From VXMF01 sp965203925 (GTDB lineage: Bacteria > Acidobacteriota > Terriglobia > Bryobacterales > UBA6623): a DNA stretch of 64,000 bases. The stretch is from the NCBI GenBank assembly GCA_965203925.1, contig OZ241924.1, positions 6,572,001 through 6,636,000 on the forward strand. The letters are read 5' to 3'. Positions 11,297 through 19,558 of this stretch are shown in pieces. The notes beneath the pieces are model-generated. The model was not told where the DNA came from. It did not search any database and worked only from the letters and a program-made list of their open reading frames with translations. The number at the start of each line of letters is the position of its first letter. Position 1 is the stretch's first letter. Made by a program: the position numbers and the translations under genes.

Positions 11297-11320
11297 TAAA
11301 TGCAACAGTGTTGCAATTTA
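11297..11320. promoter_or_regulatory. Dyad operator upstream of DUF3386-TonB operon
   Basis: TGCAAC and GTTGCA (11301-11306 and 11310-11315) form a perfect 6-bp inverted repeat around AGT. The AT-rich flanks (TTAAA / ATTTA) extend the symmetry with a one-base slip. It is about 80 bases before the start at 11220, where a repressor of an uptake operon would bind. The half-site does not match a Fur box I know; a Zur-like, MarR or TetR site is possible. Confidence 0.5.
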
Positions 11321-12342
11321 GGACTAGGGCCGCTTGGGCCAACGGCGGCGAATCGTTACACAACTGTTACAGTTCTCCGAGCGCACACGCGGATTTCGAG
11401 GCCCGCGGCCTTGAGACCGCCTGAACTGGAGTTCGCCGCGTGCCTGATGGAACTGGCGCGGCGACGCTGGCTATGCGGGCCTACGGGCAGACAGAACCGT
11501 CAGGTTTTGGCATCGGAAGCGCAATCCCATACACCAACGGTTGATTTCCGGACGGTGAGATCTCTGCGGTCCAGCCAGATTGGCGGGTTGCACGGTCCAA
11601 CCATCCGCTCGTCCGGTTCTGTCCTAGGGTGGAGCGCCTGTGAAGTCTGGCGACCGGCGACCCTTGGCGGCACTACCTAGGCACGCCCCGCTGCTGGGCT
11701 CGGCCAACCAAGGCACATCCCTGGAGACCGGCCCAGCGTGGACAGAACTTGCACAACCTTTGCAAGTAGTAGTGAAGTGCGATAGGGACAACGGCTCCGG
11801 AACGCAGCTTGGAGCGAGCCATCCTGCTCACAGTCGGTTGGCGTTCCTTGCCCTGCTGGCCTTAGGTCCGGGCCGTGCGCGTCGAGCTGACGAGAATGCT
11901 GGGTCCGGACGGCCTCTGATGCGCCCACCGGGAGGTCAGCGAAATCAGGTCAACTGTCACGGGTGGATGCCCAGCCGGGTGGGGCCTCGTTCTCAGAATG
12001 CCTGCCCTCACGAGCTTTCATGGCCCGTGCACGGCAATCGCCCTAGATGCAAATCATTGCCAGTAGCTGCCAGCGTCCCCAGTAGAAGGACCTGCTCGCG
12101 TACGGCAGTCACTCCCTGCAGCCAGTCTGAGTAGTACTTCTCTCAGGGACAGCCCAAACGGCCTATTCCGGCCTAACGCAAACCGGCCGCCTAGTCCCGA
12201 CGCACGGACAGATCGAGTCCGGTGCGTTTCTGGGCAATCCAGCACGGGCCTTCCCGTCCGGAGGTCGACGGGTATGCGCAGCACCCAGCCATTAGGGGCC
12301 CGACCGGGCACGCGCGGAGGCCTGCCGCGACAGCCCGAACGC
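11321..12342. other. Long intergenic region, no gene seen
   Basis: About 1 kb without a convincing coding frame. Open frames here have scrambled, Pro/Arg/Ser-rich composition. It separates the uptake operon from the convergently placed end of the membrane spermidine-synthase-like gene. Confidence 0.5.
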
Positions 12343-14028
12343 TCAGCGCAGCCAGCTCTCTGTCAGGTACAGCCGAAGAAGCACTGGATGCATCAGCGTG
12401 TTGACTTCGTCGCCCTGCGGATCGAGTGCACCCTTACCGAACGTGGTCGAAGCCCGGAAGCGTTCCGGGGTAAGGTAACTGAGCGATTGCGGCCGGATTC
12501 CGAAACCATCCAAAGATCTGATTCGCGAGAGCATGTCCTGCTCGGACTCTCCGGATCGCCAGGCAAGGATCCAGCCCCAATCGCCGAAGCTTGGCACGTT
12601 CTCGTGGTAGGGAACAGCCATGTACCCGGCACTGCGCACGGTTCTCAGAATGCACAGGAATGACTCCTTAGCGTGGTACGGAGAGGTCGCCTGCATGGCC
12701 AGCACGCTGCCGGCTTCCAAGGATCCGGCGAGCCTGAGGTAGAACTCCCTGCTGTAGAGCTTGACCAGCTCCACGGAGTTGGGGTCCGGAAGGTCGATCA
12801 GGACAGCTCCGTAGAGCCCGTCTGCAGTTGCGAGGAACTTGTCTGCGTCGATGGTGTACACGCCCACCATTGCCGCCTGCTCCACCGCGCCCTCCTCTTC
12901 CCCGGCATAACCGTACAGCGGCACAGCCCCGGAACGAACGCTAGGCTCGGCGGCGGCGTCAGCCTGGACCCTGGCGTCAGCGAATGCTCCACTGTTCAGC
13001 TCCGTCATCACATCGTGCGTAGCGGCGAAGCGGATCATGTCGGGATCGATGTCTACTAGCGTCACGTGCTTGACGCTGGTGTGCTTGAGGACCTCGCGCA
13101 GGGCCAGCCCGTCGCCCCCGCCAAGGATCAGAACGCGGCCAGGATCCCGTGCGAGGCGGAGGGCGGGGTGCACCAGCATCTCGTGGTAGATGTGCTCGTC
13201 CAGACTTGAGAACTGAAGGTTGCCGTTGATATACAGCCGATAGTCGACAGGATCGGGGGAGGCGGTGAGCACCAAGCGCTGGTACTTGGTGGTCTGCGAG
13301 AATGCGATCGGCTCGCTGTAGAACTTCTGCTCGAAGAGCCCGCTCCAGTCGCGATTGCGCGCGTACCCGAGCGTAAGGGCGCCCGCCGTGACCGCGATCA
13401 GGCCGATCGCGGCCAACCTGCGCGAGGCCGCTCCCCGGAACGAGAAGTAGGCATAGGCGATGCAGGCGACCGCGAAGTTCATCCCTGCGACGAAGAAGCT
13501 GGTTTCCGTCAGCGGGTAGTGCCTGAGCAGCACGTATACCCAAACCACGGCTCCAATGAAGGCTCCCAAGTAGTCCATGCTGAACACGGCAGCTATGTTG
13601 GACTTCAGCTGTGGGACGTATGCTCGGTTGATGCGGAGAACGAGCGGGATCTCTAGCCCGATCAGGAAACCGATCGCCAGCACAAAGAAGTACTGGACGG
13701 CCACGTAGTGCATCTCCATCGTGGCGTACGAGCCGTACACGGCGATCGGGGCAAAACCGCCCAATAGCGCCAAGGACACCTCCACGGCCAAGAACTTCTC
13801 GACTAGGTGCGCATCTGACAGCAAGCGCTGGCAGACCCCGGCCACGCCCATCATCAGCATCATCAGCGAGATCGTGACCGAGAACTGCTCGATGCTGTTG
13901 CCGAGGATGAACGTCGCGACAGTGCTGAGGATGCACTCGAATACGAAGCCGCTCGCCCCCGTCAGGAACATCGACAATGCCAGCAGGGCGGTAGCGACGC
14001 GCGGCTGGACTGTCGCTGTAGCCGGCAA
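12343..14028 (-). CDS. Membrane spermidine synthase-like methyltransferase-fold protein
   Basis: The 561-residue protein has an N-terminal half with about six or seven membrane helices (ALLALSMFLTGASGFVFE, YFFVLAIGFLIGLEIPLVLR). The C-terminal half is a spermidine-synthase domain. The SAM/decarboxylated-SAM binding loop is RVLILGGGDGLALREVLKH (about residue 295), followed by VTLVDIDPDMI. The ligand-site segments YHEMLVHPAL and YDAVLIDLPDP-like (YGAVLIDLPDPN) are present. Membrane-anchored polyamine aminopropyltransferases of this type are common next to DUF350/DUF4178 genes in other bacteria. Here that cluster is about 25 kb away (39-44.6 kb). True aminopropyl transfer is unproven for most membrane versions. 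Confidence 0.85.
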   Translation of the reverse strand: MPATATVQPRVATALLALSMFLTGASGFVFECILSTVATFILGNSIEQFSVTISLMMLMMGVAGVCQRLLSDAHLVEKFLAVEVSLALLGGFAPIAVYGSYATMEMHYVAVQYFFVLAIGFLIGLEIPLVLRINRAYVPQLKSNIAAVFSMDYLGAFIGAVVWVYVLLRHYPLTETSFFVAGMNFAVACIAYAYFSFRGAASRRLAAIGLIAVTAGALTLGYARNRDWSGLFEQKFYSEPIAFSQTTKYQRLVLTASPDPVDYRLYINGNLQFSSLDEHIYHEMLVHPALRLARDPGRVLILGGGDGLALREVLKHTSVKHVTLVDIDPDMIRFAATHDVMTELNSGAFADARVQADAAAEPSVRSGAVPLYGYAGEEEGAVEQAAMVGVYTIDADKFLATADGLYGAVLIDLPDPNSVELVKLYSREFYLRLAGSLEAGSVLAMQATSPYHAKESFLCILRTVRSAGYMAVPYHENVPSFGDWGWILAWRSGESEQDMLSRIRSLDGFGIRPQSLSYLTPERFRASTTFGKGALDPQGDEVNTLMHPVLLRLYLTESWLR

Positions 14029-14463
14029 CGCTCTAGGATGCCCCGGGCGACTCTGGGGCCGGCACTGGCCGACACGGCAAGGGGCTCCGACGGGGGGGCG
14101 CGGTGTGCAGGTCCGCGCGGCTTCATGCTACCACCGCAGATCGGCACATTTGCGGCCCAGATCACCTACTACCTGCGTCCGGTCCCGACCAACACCGGCT
14201 GGGGCAGAGCGGTCTAGTCCCGTGGTCGTCAGCGTCTCCCAAGCCTTGATTTGGGATACTGTTCCGCCCTGTTTGGTTGAACCCCCTCACAATAAGAGAA
14301 ATAAGATGCGACATGAATAGGTGACTGTCGAGAGCGAGCCATCCGAAGTTGGGGGCGGCAGTCCCACTCAGCTGCGCTTCGCCACGCAACCCGAGGTGCC
14401 GGCCACTTCGGATCATTCTCGGCAATGCCCTGAATCTGTTCTAGCCGGATCCCCGCGCGAACG
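14029..14463. other. Intergenic, includes a GATCATTC copy
   Basis: I see no gene. A CGGATCATTC copy at about 14409 resembles the motif found twice inside each of the large repeats that flank the IS110 gene. Confidence 0.45.
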
Positions 14464-14670
14464 CGGATCATTCAGTCTGAAACAGGCTCGCCGGATGCGT
14501 AAGCATTAGAGGGGAGGCCCCGGCAGCCAAGCCCCGAAGATCACTGGTGCTTCATGCCCCACTCCTAGTCTGGGTCCGAGCGAGCGATCATTCACTGGCG
14601 AGGCTTGCTTGCAAGCTCTCCCCCACATCAGACTGCTTAGCGTTGCCAACTCGGGCCGGGGTCCCCACAC
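14464..14670 (+). repeat. Direct repeat, left copy, flanking IS110 gene
   Basis: This roughly 205-bp block matches the block at 16159-16365 at a constant offset of 1695 bases, with little net insertion or deletion. The best conserved part is AGTCTGGGTCCG, then GCGATCATTCACT-GCGAGG, then CTC-CCA. Overall identity by eye is about two thirds. Each copy contains GAtCATTCA twice, 119 bases apart. Confidence 0.7.
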
Positions 14671-14752
14671 ACAGACAGAGGCAGTCGTAAGGGGTTGAGG
14701 GAGACAGACCATAAAGAAGCGTGGCAGCCGGCAGCACAAGCTTGCGCGGGCT

Positions 14753-16123
14753 TTGAACGTGCTGCGGCCCAATGTGGCCTGCATCGATCTGGGGAGTCGC
14801 GAGCACTGGGTGTGCGGACCGCAACAGGACGGGGACGAGAAGCCGAACGTGCGCCAGTACGGGACGACGACAGAGCAATTGCGGCGCTTGGCCGACTGGC
14901 TGCAGGACCAAGGCGTGGTGTCGGTGGCCATGGAGAGCACGCACGTGTACTGGATTCCGCTGCACGAGCTGCTGGAGGAGCGCGGATTCGAGGTCCTGCT
15001 TGCCAACGCCAGGCAACTCAAGAACGTGCCCGGCCGCAAGACCGACATGGCCTATTGCCAGTGGCTGCAGCGACTGCACAGCTGCGGGCTGCTGCGGGGG
15101 TCCTTCCGGCCCCATGAGTCGGTCACGCGCCTGCGCTCGCTGCACCGCCAGCTGCAGAACCTGGTGATGCAGCGAGGGCGCTACGTGCAGTGGATGCAGA
15201 AGTCCCTGGACCAGATGAACGTGCAGGTCCACCGGGCGGTGAGCGACCTGACGGGGCTGACCGGCATGCGCATCGTGCGGGCGATCGTGAAGGGGGAGCG
15301 CGACCCGGAGCAATTGGCGGCGCTGCGGCACGCGAGCTGCAAGCACAGCGCGGAGCAGTTTGCGGAATTCCTGAGCGGCAACTGGCGCGAGGAGCACCTG
15401 TTCAACCTGGAGAGCACGCTGGCACTGTACGACGGTCTGCAAGAGCAGATCGAGATCTACGAGCGGATGCTGCGGGACGAACTGCAGCGGCAAGCCTGCG
15501 AAGAGCTGCGGGAGCAAGAGTGCCCCAAGCACCCCACCCCGGCCAAGGAGAAGGCCATCCGGGCACGGGGAGAACAAGCCACGCGCCGGACGCTGTACCG
15601 CTATGCAGCGGTGGATCTGACGCGCATCGACGGGCTCAGCGCGGGCGCGGCGCGAACGATCCTGACCGAGGTCGGCGCGGACCTGTCGGCGTTCCCCAGC
15701 GAGAAGCATTTCGTGAGCTGGCTGGGGCTGGCGCCCCGCCACTCGGTTTCGGGAGGCAAGACGCTCGCGGGCAAGAAGCGCGAGCGCGGCATGGGAGCGA
15801 AGCGCATCGCGAATGTGCTGCGTATGGCGGCGACGTCCCTGATCCGCTCCAGCAGCGCGCTCGGGGCGGCTTTGCGTCGCAAGGCACGCCACAAGGGAAT
15901 GAAGGTGGCAATATTCGCAACGGCACGGAAGCTCGCGGTCTTGGTCTGCCGCATGCTCGCGTGGGGCCCAGACTACGTTGACGAGGGTCAGGAGGCCTAC
16001 GAAGAGCGCTACCGCGAACGCACTTTGAGCTACGTCAAGACAACTGCCAAGGAGCTAGGCTACGTCGTCCTCCCACAGCACGCCATTCCCGACGCCATCC
16101 TCACAACCACATCGCCGGACTGA
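14753..16123 (+). CDS. IS110-family transposase, probably inactive copy
   Basis: The 456-residue product is an IS110-family recombinase with an N-terminal RuvC-like DEDD domain and a C-terminal Transposase_20 domain (RIDGLSAGAARTILTEVG, FVSWLGLAPRHSVSGGK). Of the DEDD tetrad I see D12 (CIDLGSREHW), E61 (AMESTHVYW) and D98 (GRKTD). The fourth acid, expected three residues after D98, is Tyr (codon TAT), which a single base change from GAT would produce. The natural start also looks lost. KKRGSRQHKLARALN precedes the TTG used here, and the codon before KKRG is ATA, with GGGAG at the right distance. Together these suggest a dead copy. Confidence 0.88.
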   Translation: MNVLRPNVACIDLGSREHWVCGPQQDGDEKPNVRQYGTTTEQLRRLADWLQDQGVVSVAMESTHVYWIPLHELLEERGFEVLLANARQLKNVPGRKTDMAYCQWLQRLHSCGLLRGSFRPHESVTRLRSLHRQLQNLVMQRGRYVQWMQKSLDQMNVQVHRAVSDLTGLTGMRIVRAIVKGERDPEQLAALRHASCKHSAEQFAEFLSGNWREEHLFNLESTLALYDGLQEQIEIYERMLRDELQRQACEELREQECPKHPTPAKEKAIRARGEQATRRTLYRYAAVDLTRIDGLSAGAARTILTEVGADLSAFPSEKHFVSWLGLAPRHSVSGGKTLAGKKRERGMGAKRIANVLRMAATSLIRSSSALGAALRRKARHKGMKVAIFATARKLAVLVCRMLAWGPDYVDEGQEAYEERYRERTLSYVKTTAKELGYVVLPQHAIPDAILTTTSPD

Positions 16124-16158
16124 GGTGTTTCACATCAGTGGGGCCCCCGAGCACGGCC

Positions 16159-16365
16159 CGGACCATTCAATTTGAAACACCGCGTCGGCTAAGCTGGTGC
16201 ACAAGCGCGGTTCCGGCAGTCACGCCCCGTTTGTCATTGGTGTTCTCCATACCCCAACATCAGTCTGGGTCCGGGCAGGCGATCATTCACTAGCGAGGTT
16301 TCTTCGGAAGCCCTCCTCCAAACCAGCATATACAGCCAGTGCCACCCCGGGCCGGAACCGGTGTC
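16159..16365 (+). repeat. Direct repeat, right copy, flanking IS110 gene
   Basis: Partner of the block at 14464-14670. It starts 35 bases after the transposase stop with CGGACCATTCAATTTGAAAC, against CGGATCATTCAGTCTGAAAC on the left. It continues through AGTCTGGGTCCG at 16262 to a shared CGGGCCGG at the end. Confidence 0.7.
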
Positions 16366-16488
16366 TCGAGCGTTGCTCGCAACAGTCTGGGCGGAGCGCC
16401 GCGGTCCCGTGCAGACGGCTGGGTGGGGGTAGTTGTGTTCCGAGGCCCCTGAATCGCCCGATTGTGTTTCAAGCTAGGGGCTAAGTCG

Positions 16489-16959
16489 ATGACGGCGAGG
16501 ACGGCGACGATGATCGCTTTGGCAAAACCCGGTTTGCTTGGCGGACTTCGGGGAGCACTATGGATTCCAACAGTCACCGTGGTGGCGGCCATGCACGGAG
16601 GGCTGGCCGACGAGGCGCGTACAGCGCCGGAACATGACGCCGGTCTGTTCGAGAAGGCGATTGCGGAACCTAGCCAGATGCAGGACCTGTTCCTATCCGG
16701 TCGGCCCGCCAAGGCTGGGCCGACCGGCTTCGTTCCGCGCGCTGCCTCGTTGGAGCGTCCGCTGACTGCGGAAGCAATCCCGACTGCCCAGCCCCCGGCC
16801 AGAGTGCTGCGAAGTCGCTCCGTAGGGGTAGACTTTGCCAACCTGATGAGGACGAGCAATGCGATGGCGGGAGCGCGTCCCGCCGTTCTACGACTCAACC
16901 TTTGTCCAGCCGTCGGCTTCAACGCCGTGACCGAGCGCACCGCCGAGATGGCGTGGTAG
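16489..16959 (+). pseudogene. N-terminal fragment of a secreted metallopeptidase-like protein
   Basis: From ATG 16489 the frame gives a hydrophobic N-terminal segment and then ARVLRSRSVGVDFANLM, ARPAVLRLNLCPAVGF and NAVTERTAEMAW before a stop. The VLRSR-x-V-x-VD and LNL-x-DDV-F-A-VER pattern is what I recall at the N-terminus of secreted reprolysin-like metallopeptidases. No zinc-binding HExxH or catalytic part follows. The frame stops where the AT-richer HNH island begins, so the gene was probably cut by that insertion. The family assignment is tentative. Confidence 0.45.
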
Positions 16960-17199
16960 GGTATCTGTCACTCGAGTAGTGGCCATCCAATCTGCCATTC
17001 GGGGAGTGGCCACGAGTGAGGATCAAGCTGATATAGTTTGTGAAGCTTGTCTTGGTAGCGTGTCGAAACCGTTTGGAGCTATACTAGATTTGAGCCACCG
17101 GTCGCAACAGACTCCGGATCACAGATTGCCTGACTCTACTCTGCGTTAAGAATAGGGAGCATGGGTTGAACCGGGTGAAAGGACCGCATGGTCTGAGGA
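16960..17199. other. AT-richer leader of the HNH gene
   Basis: Composition shifts to AT-richer here. A TATACT hexamer near 17082 could be a -10 element for the HNH gene, without a clear -35 box. Confidence 0.35.
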
Positions 17200-18150
17200 A
17201 TGAGCCGTACATCCAGTAAGACACAACGGTTGAAGCTCTTCAGTCTCGGCAACACGCGCTGCCCTATCTGTCTTTCACCATTCAGTGAGAGTAACGCCAG
17301 AGACGGAGGTTCAGTGACTTTGGAGCATGTCCCGCCTCGATCCTTCAGGCAGAAGTTCAATGTGCGAAGTATTGCCACGTGTCTGACCTGTAATGACTGC
17401 AACAACAACGCGGGAAAAGGAATAGACCAAGCGGCCGTCGATTCCTTGAACCATCCCAAGGTCCATGTGAAGATAGACGGCGTTTCACACGTTGCCTCCT
17501 TGAGCCGAGGAGATGGGAAATACTTGATTTCAATGGAGAAGCCGCCAAGAGTTCCGTTGTATCCATACGACAAGGAACGGGATTTTGAGTATACGCTCAA
17601 GCTTGTGAAACCTCGGTTTGTCGCAGTTAGTTGGTTGAAGTCAGCCTATCTCTCCGTATTTTCTCTCCTTGGCAAGCACGGGTATCGGTACGCTGATGGC
17701 ATAGCCATCTGCCAAGTTCGCGAGCAGATCATGAATCCAGAGAAGGAGATCATCAAGAGCATCTCCTTGTTCGGTCCTTGCAGTCCGGAAGGCGACTGGA
17801 TCTACATGAATCGAGATTTTACTTTGCCCTGTTGGGTTGTGAGCTTCCGGGGTGTGACTGTCTTCTTACCGACAGGCTGGGATTCCTCATTCTTTGAGAA
17901 TATGCAACAATTTGTAGACGATCATCCGTTCGATCTTAGTGGCGGAGTCTTCTGGAATCGTGTCAAGTTTGGGAGGAACATGGTTGGATCTTTCTCGGTC
18001 GACAAGGATCACCCCCCACAGAAGACTCTCGGGCCAACCCCCTTCGGGCGCGATATCAAGGTTGTTGAGGGTGATTTAACGAAGGATTTCGTAGTGGCTG
18101 ATATCAATGGCTTGGATGTCAGCCTCCTGCCGGTAAGAACGTCGCGATAG
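17200..18150 (+). CDS. HNH endonuclease, stand-alone, AT-richer
   Basis: The 316-residue protein has an N-terminal HNH/treble-clef nuclease. The first zinc pair is CPIC (residues 21-24), then LEHVPPRSF with the metal-binding His, then CLTCNDCNN with the second Cys pair and the motif Asn residues. The remaining 240 residues are unrecognised. Base composition and codon use are visibly AT-richer than neighbours. The gene sits between a truncated protease fragment and an IS1595 relic, so recent transfer is likely. No partner methylase or immunity gene is adjacent. A stand-alone defence or mobile-element nuclease is plausible but not shown. Confidence 0.75.
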   Translation: MSRTSSKTQRLKLFSLGNTRCPICLSPFSESNARDGGSVTLEHVPPRSFRQKFNVRSIATCLTCNDCNNNAGKGIDQAAVDSLNHPKVHVKIDGVSHVASLSRGDGKYLISMEKPPRVPLYPYDKERDFEYTLKLVKPRFVAVSWLKSAYLSVFSLLGKHGYRYADGIAICQVREQIMNPEKEIIKSISLFGPCSPEGDWIYMNRDFTLPCWVVSFRGVTVFLPTGWDSSFFENMQQFVDDHPFDLSGGVFWNRVKFGRNMVGSFSVDKDHPPQKTLGPTPFGRDIKVVEGDLTKDFVVADINGLDVSLLPVRTSR

Positions 18151-18249
18151 CATTTCCTCGAAGTCCGTTAACCCTGTGATATCGAGTTGAGTGACAGCAA
18201 TTCCACATGGTATTCCAAGCAAAGAGAAAAACTGTTTTTCTCCCGCGTA

Positions 18250-19165
18250 AGATAAAGCGTTCAGCCTCCTTCGCTTGCTCGAAGACTACGGCGCAGAGCC
18301 GCAGTGCGAGCAGGCCAAGTCCACGCCGGCTGGCCCGACGGCCTCTCCTGCCCAGCAGAGGATCGGCCCGCTTCTCCCGACTCTCCGCCCGCCGCACCAC
18401 GTTCCAGCGTGACGATAGCAAGCGCCAGGTCTCGCTGTTGACGGCACTCTCTTCCAAGACACCAAACTGCCCTCCACCACTTGGTTCCTGGCCATGTACC
18501 TGCTCTCGCAGACCAAGTGCGGCATGTCGGCCGGCGAACTGGGGCGCAAGCGGGGCGTCAACGACAACACCGCCTGACTGTTCAAGCAAGAGCTCATGCA
18601 GGCACTCTCCTGCGCGACCGAGCCTACTGGCGATGTGGCACGGTGGAGGTCGATGGCGCCTACCTCGGGCAAGAACCCAGCTGGCAAGCTCAGGCGGGGC
18701 ACCGAGAGCGAGACGCCGATGCTGGTGGCCATACAGGTGACCGAGGACGACCAGCCGGTGCGGCTTAAGCTGAGCATTGTGGGCGGCTTCCTCAAGTAGG
18801 TCGTGGACCGTTAGGCCGGGCAGAACCTAGGGCTTAGCACGTGGAGCACACAGACGGCCTCGGCTGCTTCCCCGGGATGGAGGCAGCGGGCTGCGAACAC
18901 AAGCCGCGCGTGACCGATGGCGGCAAGGCCGGCTGTAACGTCCTCAGCCTGACCTGGGAAAACACGATCCTGGGCAACGGATAGTGCTCCCCGGTCAAGA
19001 CCTATCATCACTTGGAAGCGCACTACCCGGCCGGTTACCGAGCGAACCTTCAGTACCGTTTCAATCGCCGCTACGAGTTGGCCGCCATGCTCCCGAGGCT
19101 GCTGCAGGCGATAGCGCTACGGCTACCACGGCCGATCCCGCGTTCGAATGTGGCCTAGCCGGAAC
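18250..19165 (+). pseudogene. Decayed IS1595-family (ISXO2-like) transposase
   Basis: Fragments in all three forward frames line up in order as one IS1595/ISXO2-type DDE transposase. They are LLRLLEDYGAEPQCEQ, HAGWPDGLSCPA, then TLFQDTKLPSTTWFLAMYLL and SQTKCGMSAGELGRKRGVND. Further on come RWRCGTVEVDGAYLG-like sequence, TPMLVAIQVTEDDQPVRLKL, GCEHKPRVTDGGKAGCN and finally FNRRYELAAMLPRLLQAIAL. Stops (for example near 18578, 18799 and 18815) and several frameshifts interrupt it. It must be non-functional. Terminal inverted repeats were not found by eye. Confidence 0.8.
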
Positions 19166-19558
19166 TGGCCGACCGGCATCGTGCGGCCCCCACATCGCGC
19201 GCGCAACGGCGCACCGGGGAGGCTCCCCTGCCCGGCGAGACCGCCCAAGGAGCCCGTAGCCGCGACCGCTGCCACCAGCCATCCCAGCCTCTCGTGCGTA
19301 CCCTGAGTTCCTTTGCCTGACGGGCCCCCGCGCACCACCAAACATTCGAAGACCCCACCTTTTCCGGCTCTCTCCTGAGATGCGGTCAATAGGAAGGCAG
19401 GTTTGAGAATGGGGGGTGCAGGCAGTGCGAGTTGATTGAACAAGGACGCCAGTTGAGCACAACGGGCCTCACAACCACTGTCACGGGCACCAAGGGGCCC
19501 GTTCCTCGCAAGAATCTGCTTAGGATATTACGTGTTGTTGGCTGGCGGGGCACAGCAG
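19166..19558. other. Intergenic after the IS1595 relic
   Basis: I see no gene. This stretch contains the end of the accessory island and the leader of the DUF1592 operon. Confidence 0.5.

Larger units (their letters stand above)
14464..16365 (+). mobile_element. IS110-type element with flanking repeats
   Basis: The transposase gene is bracketed by two related ~205-bp noncoding blocks. IS110-family elements usually lack terminal inverted repeats and carry a structured bridge RNA in a noncoding end, so either block could be that end. Exact element boundaries cannot be set by eye. A tandem insertion with one ORF lost would also give this picture. Confidence 0.55.

Noticed and set aside
11640..12134. 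164-codon plus-strand frame in the long intergenic region
   Set aside because: No domain, no ribosome site, no conserved pattern.
14588..15892. 434-codon open frame antisense to the IS110 transposase
   Set aside because: Shadow frame in GC-rich DNA; the sense strand carries clear transposase motifs.
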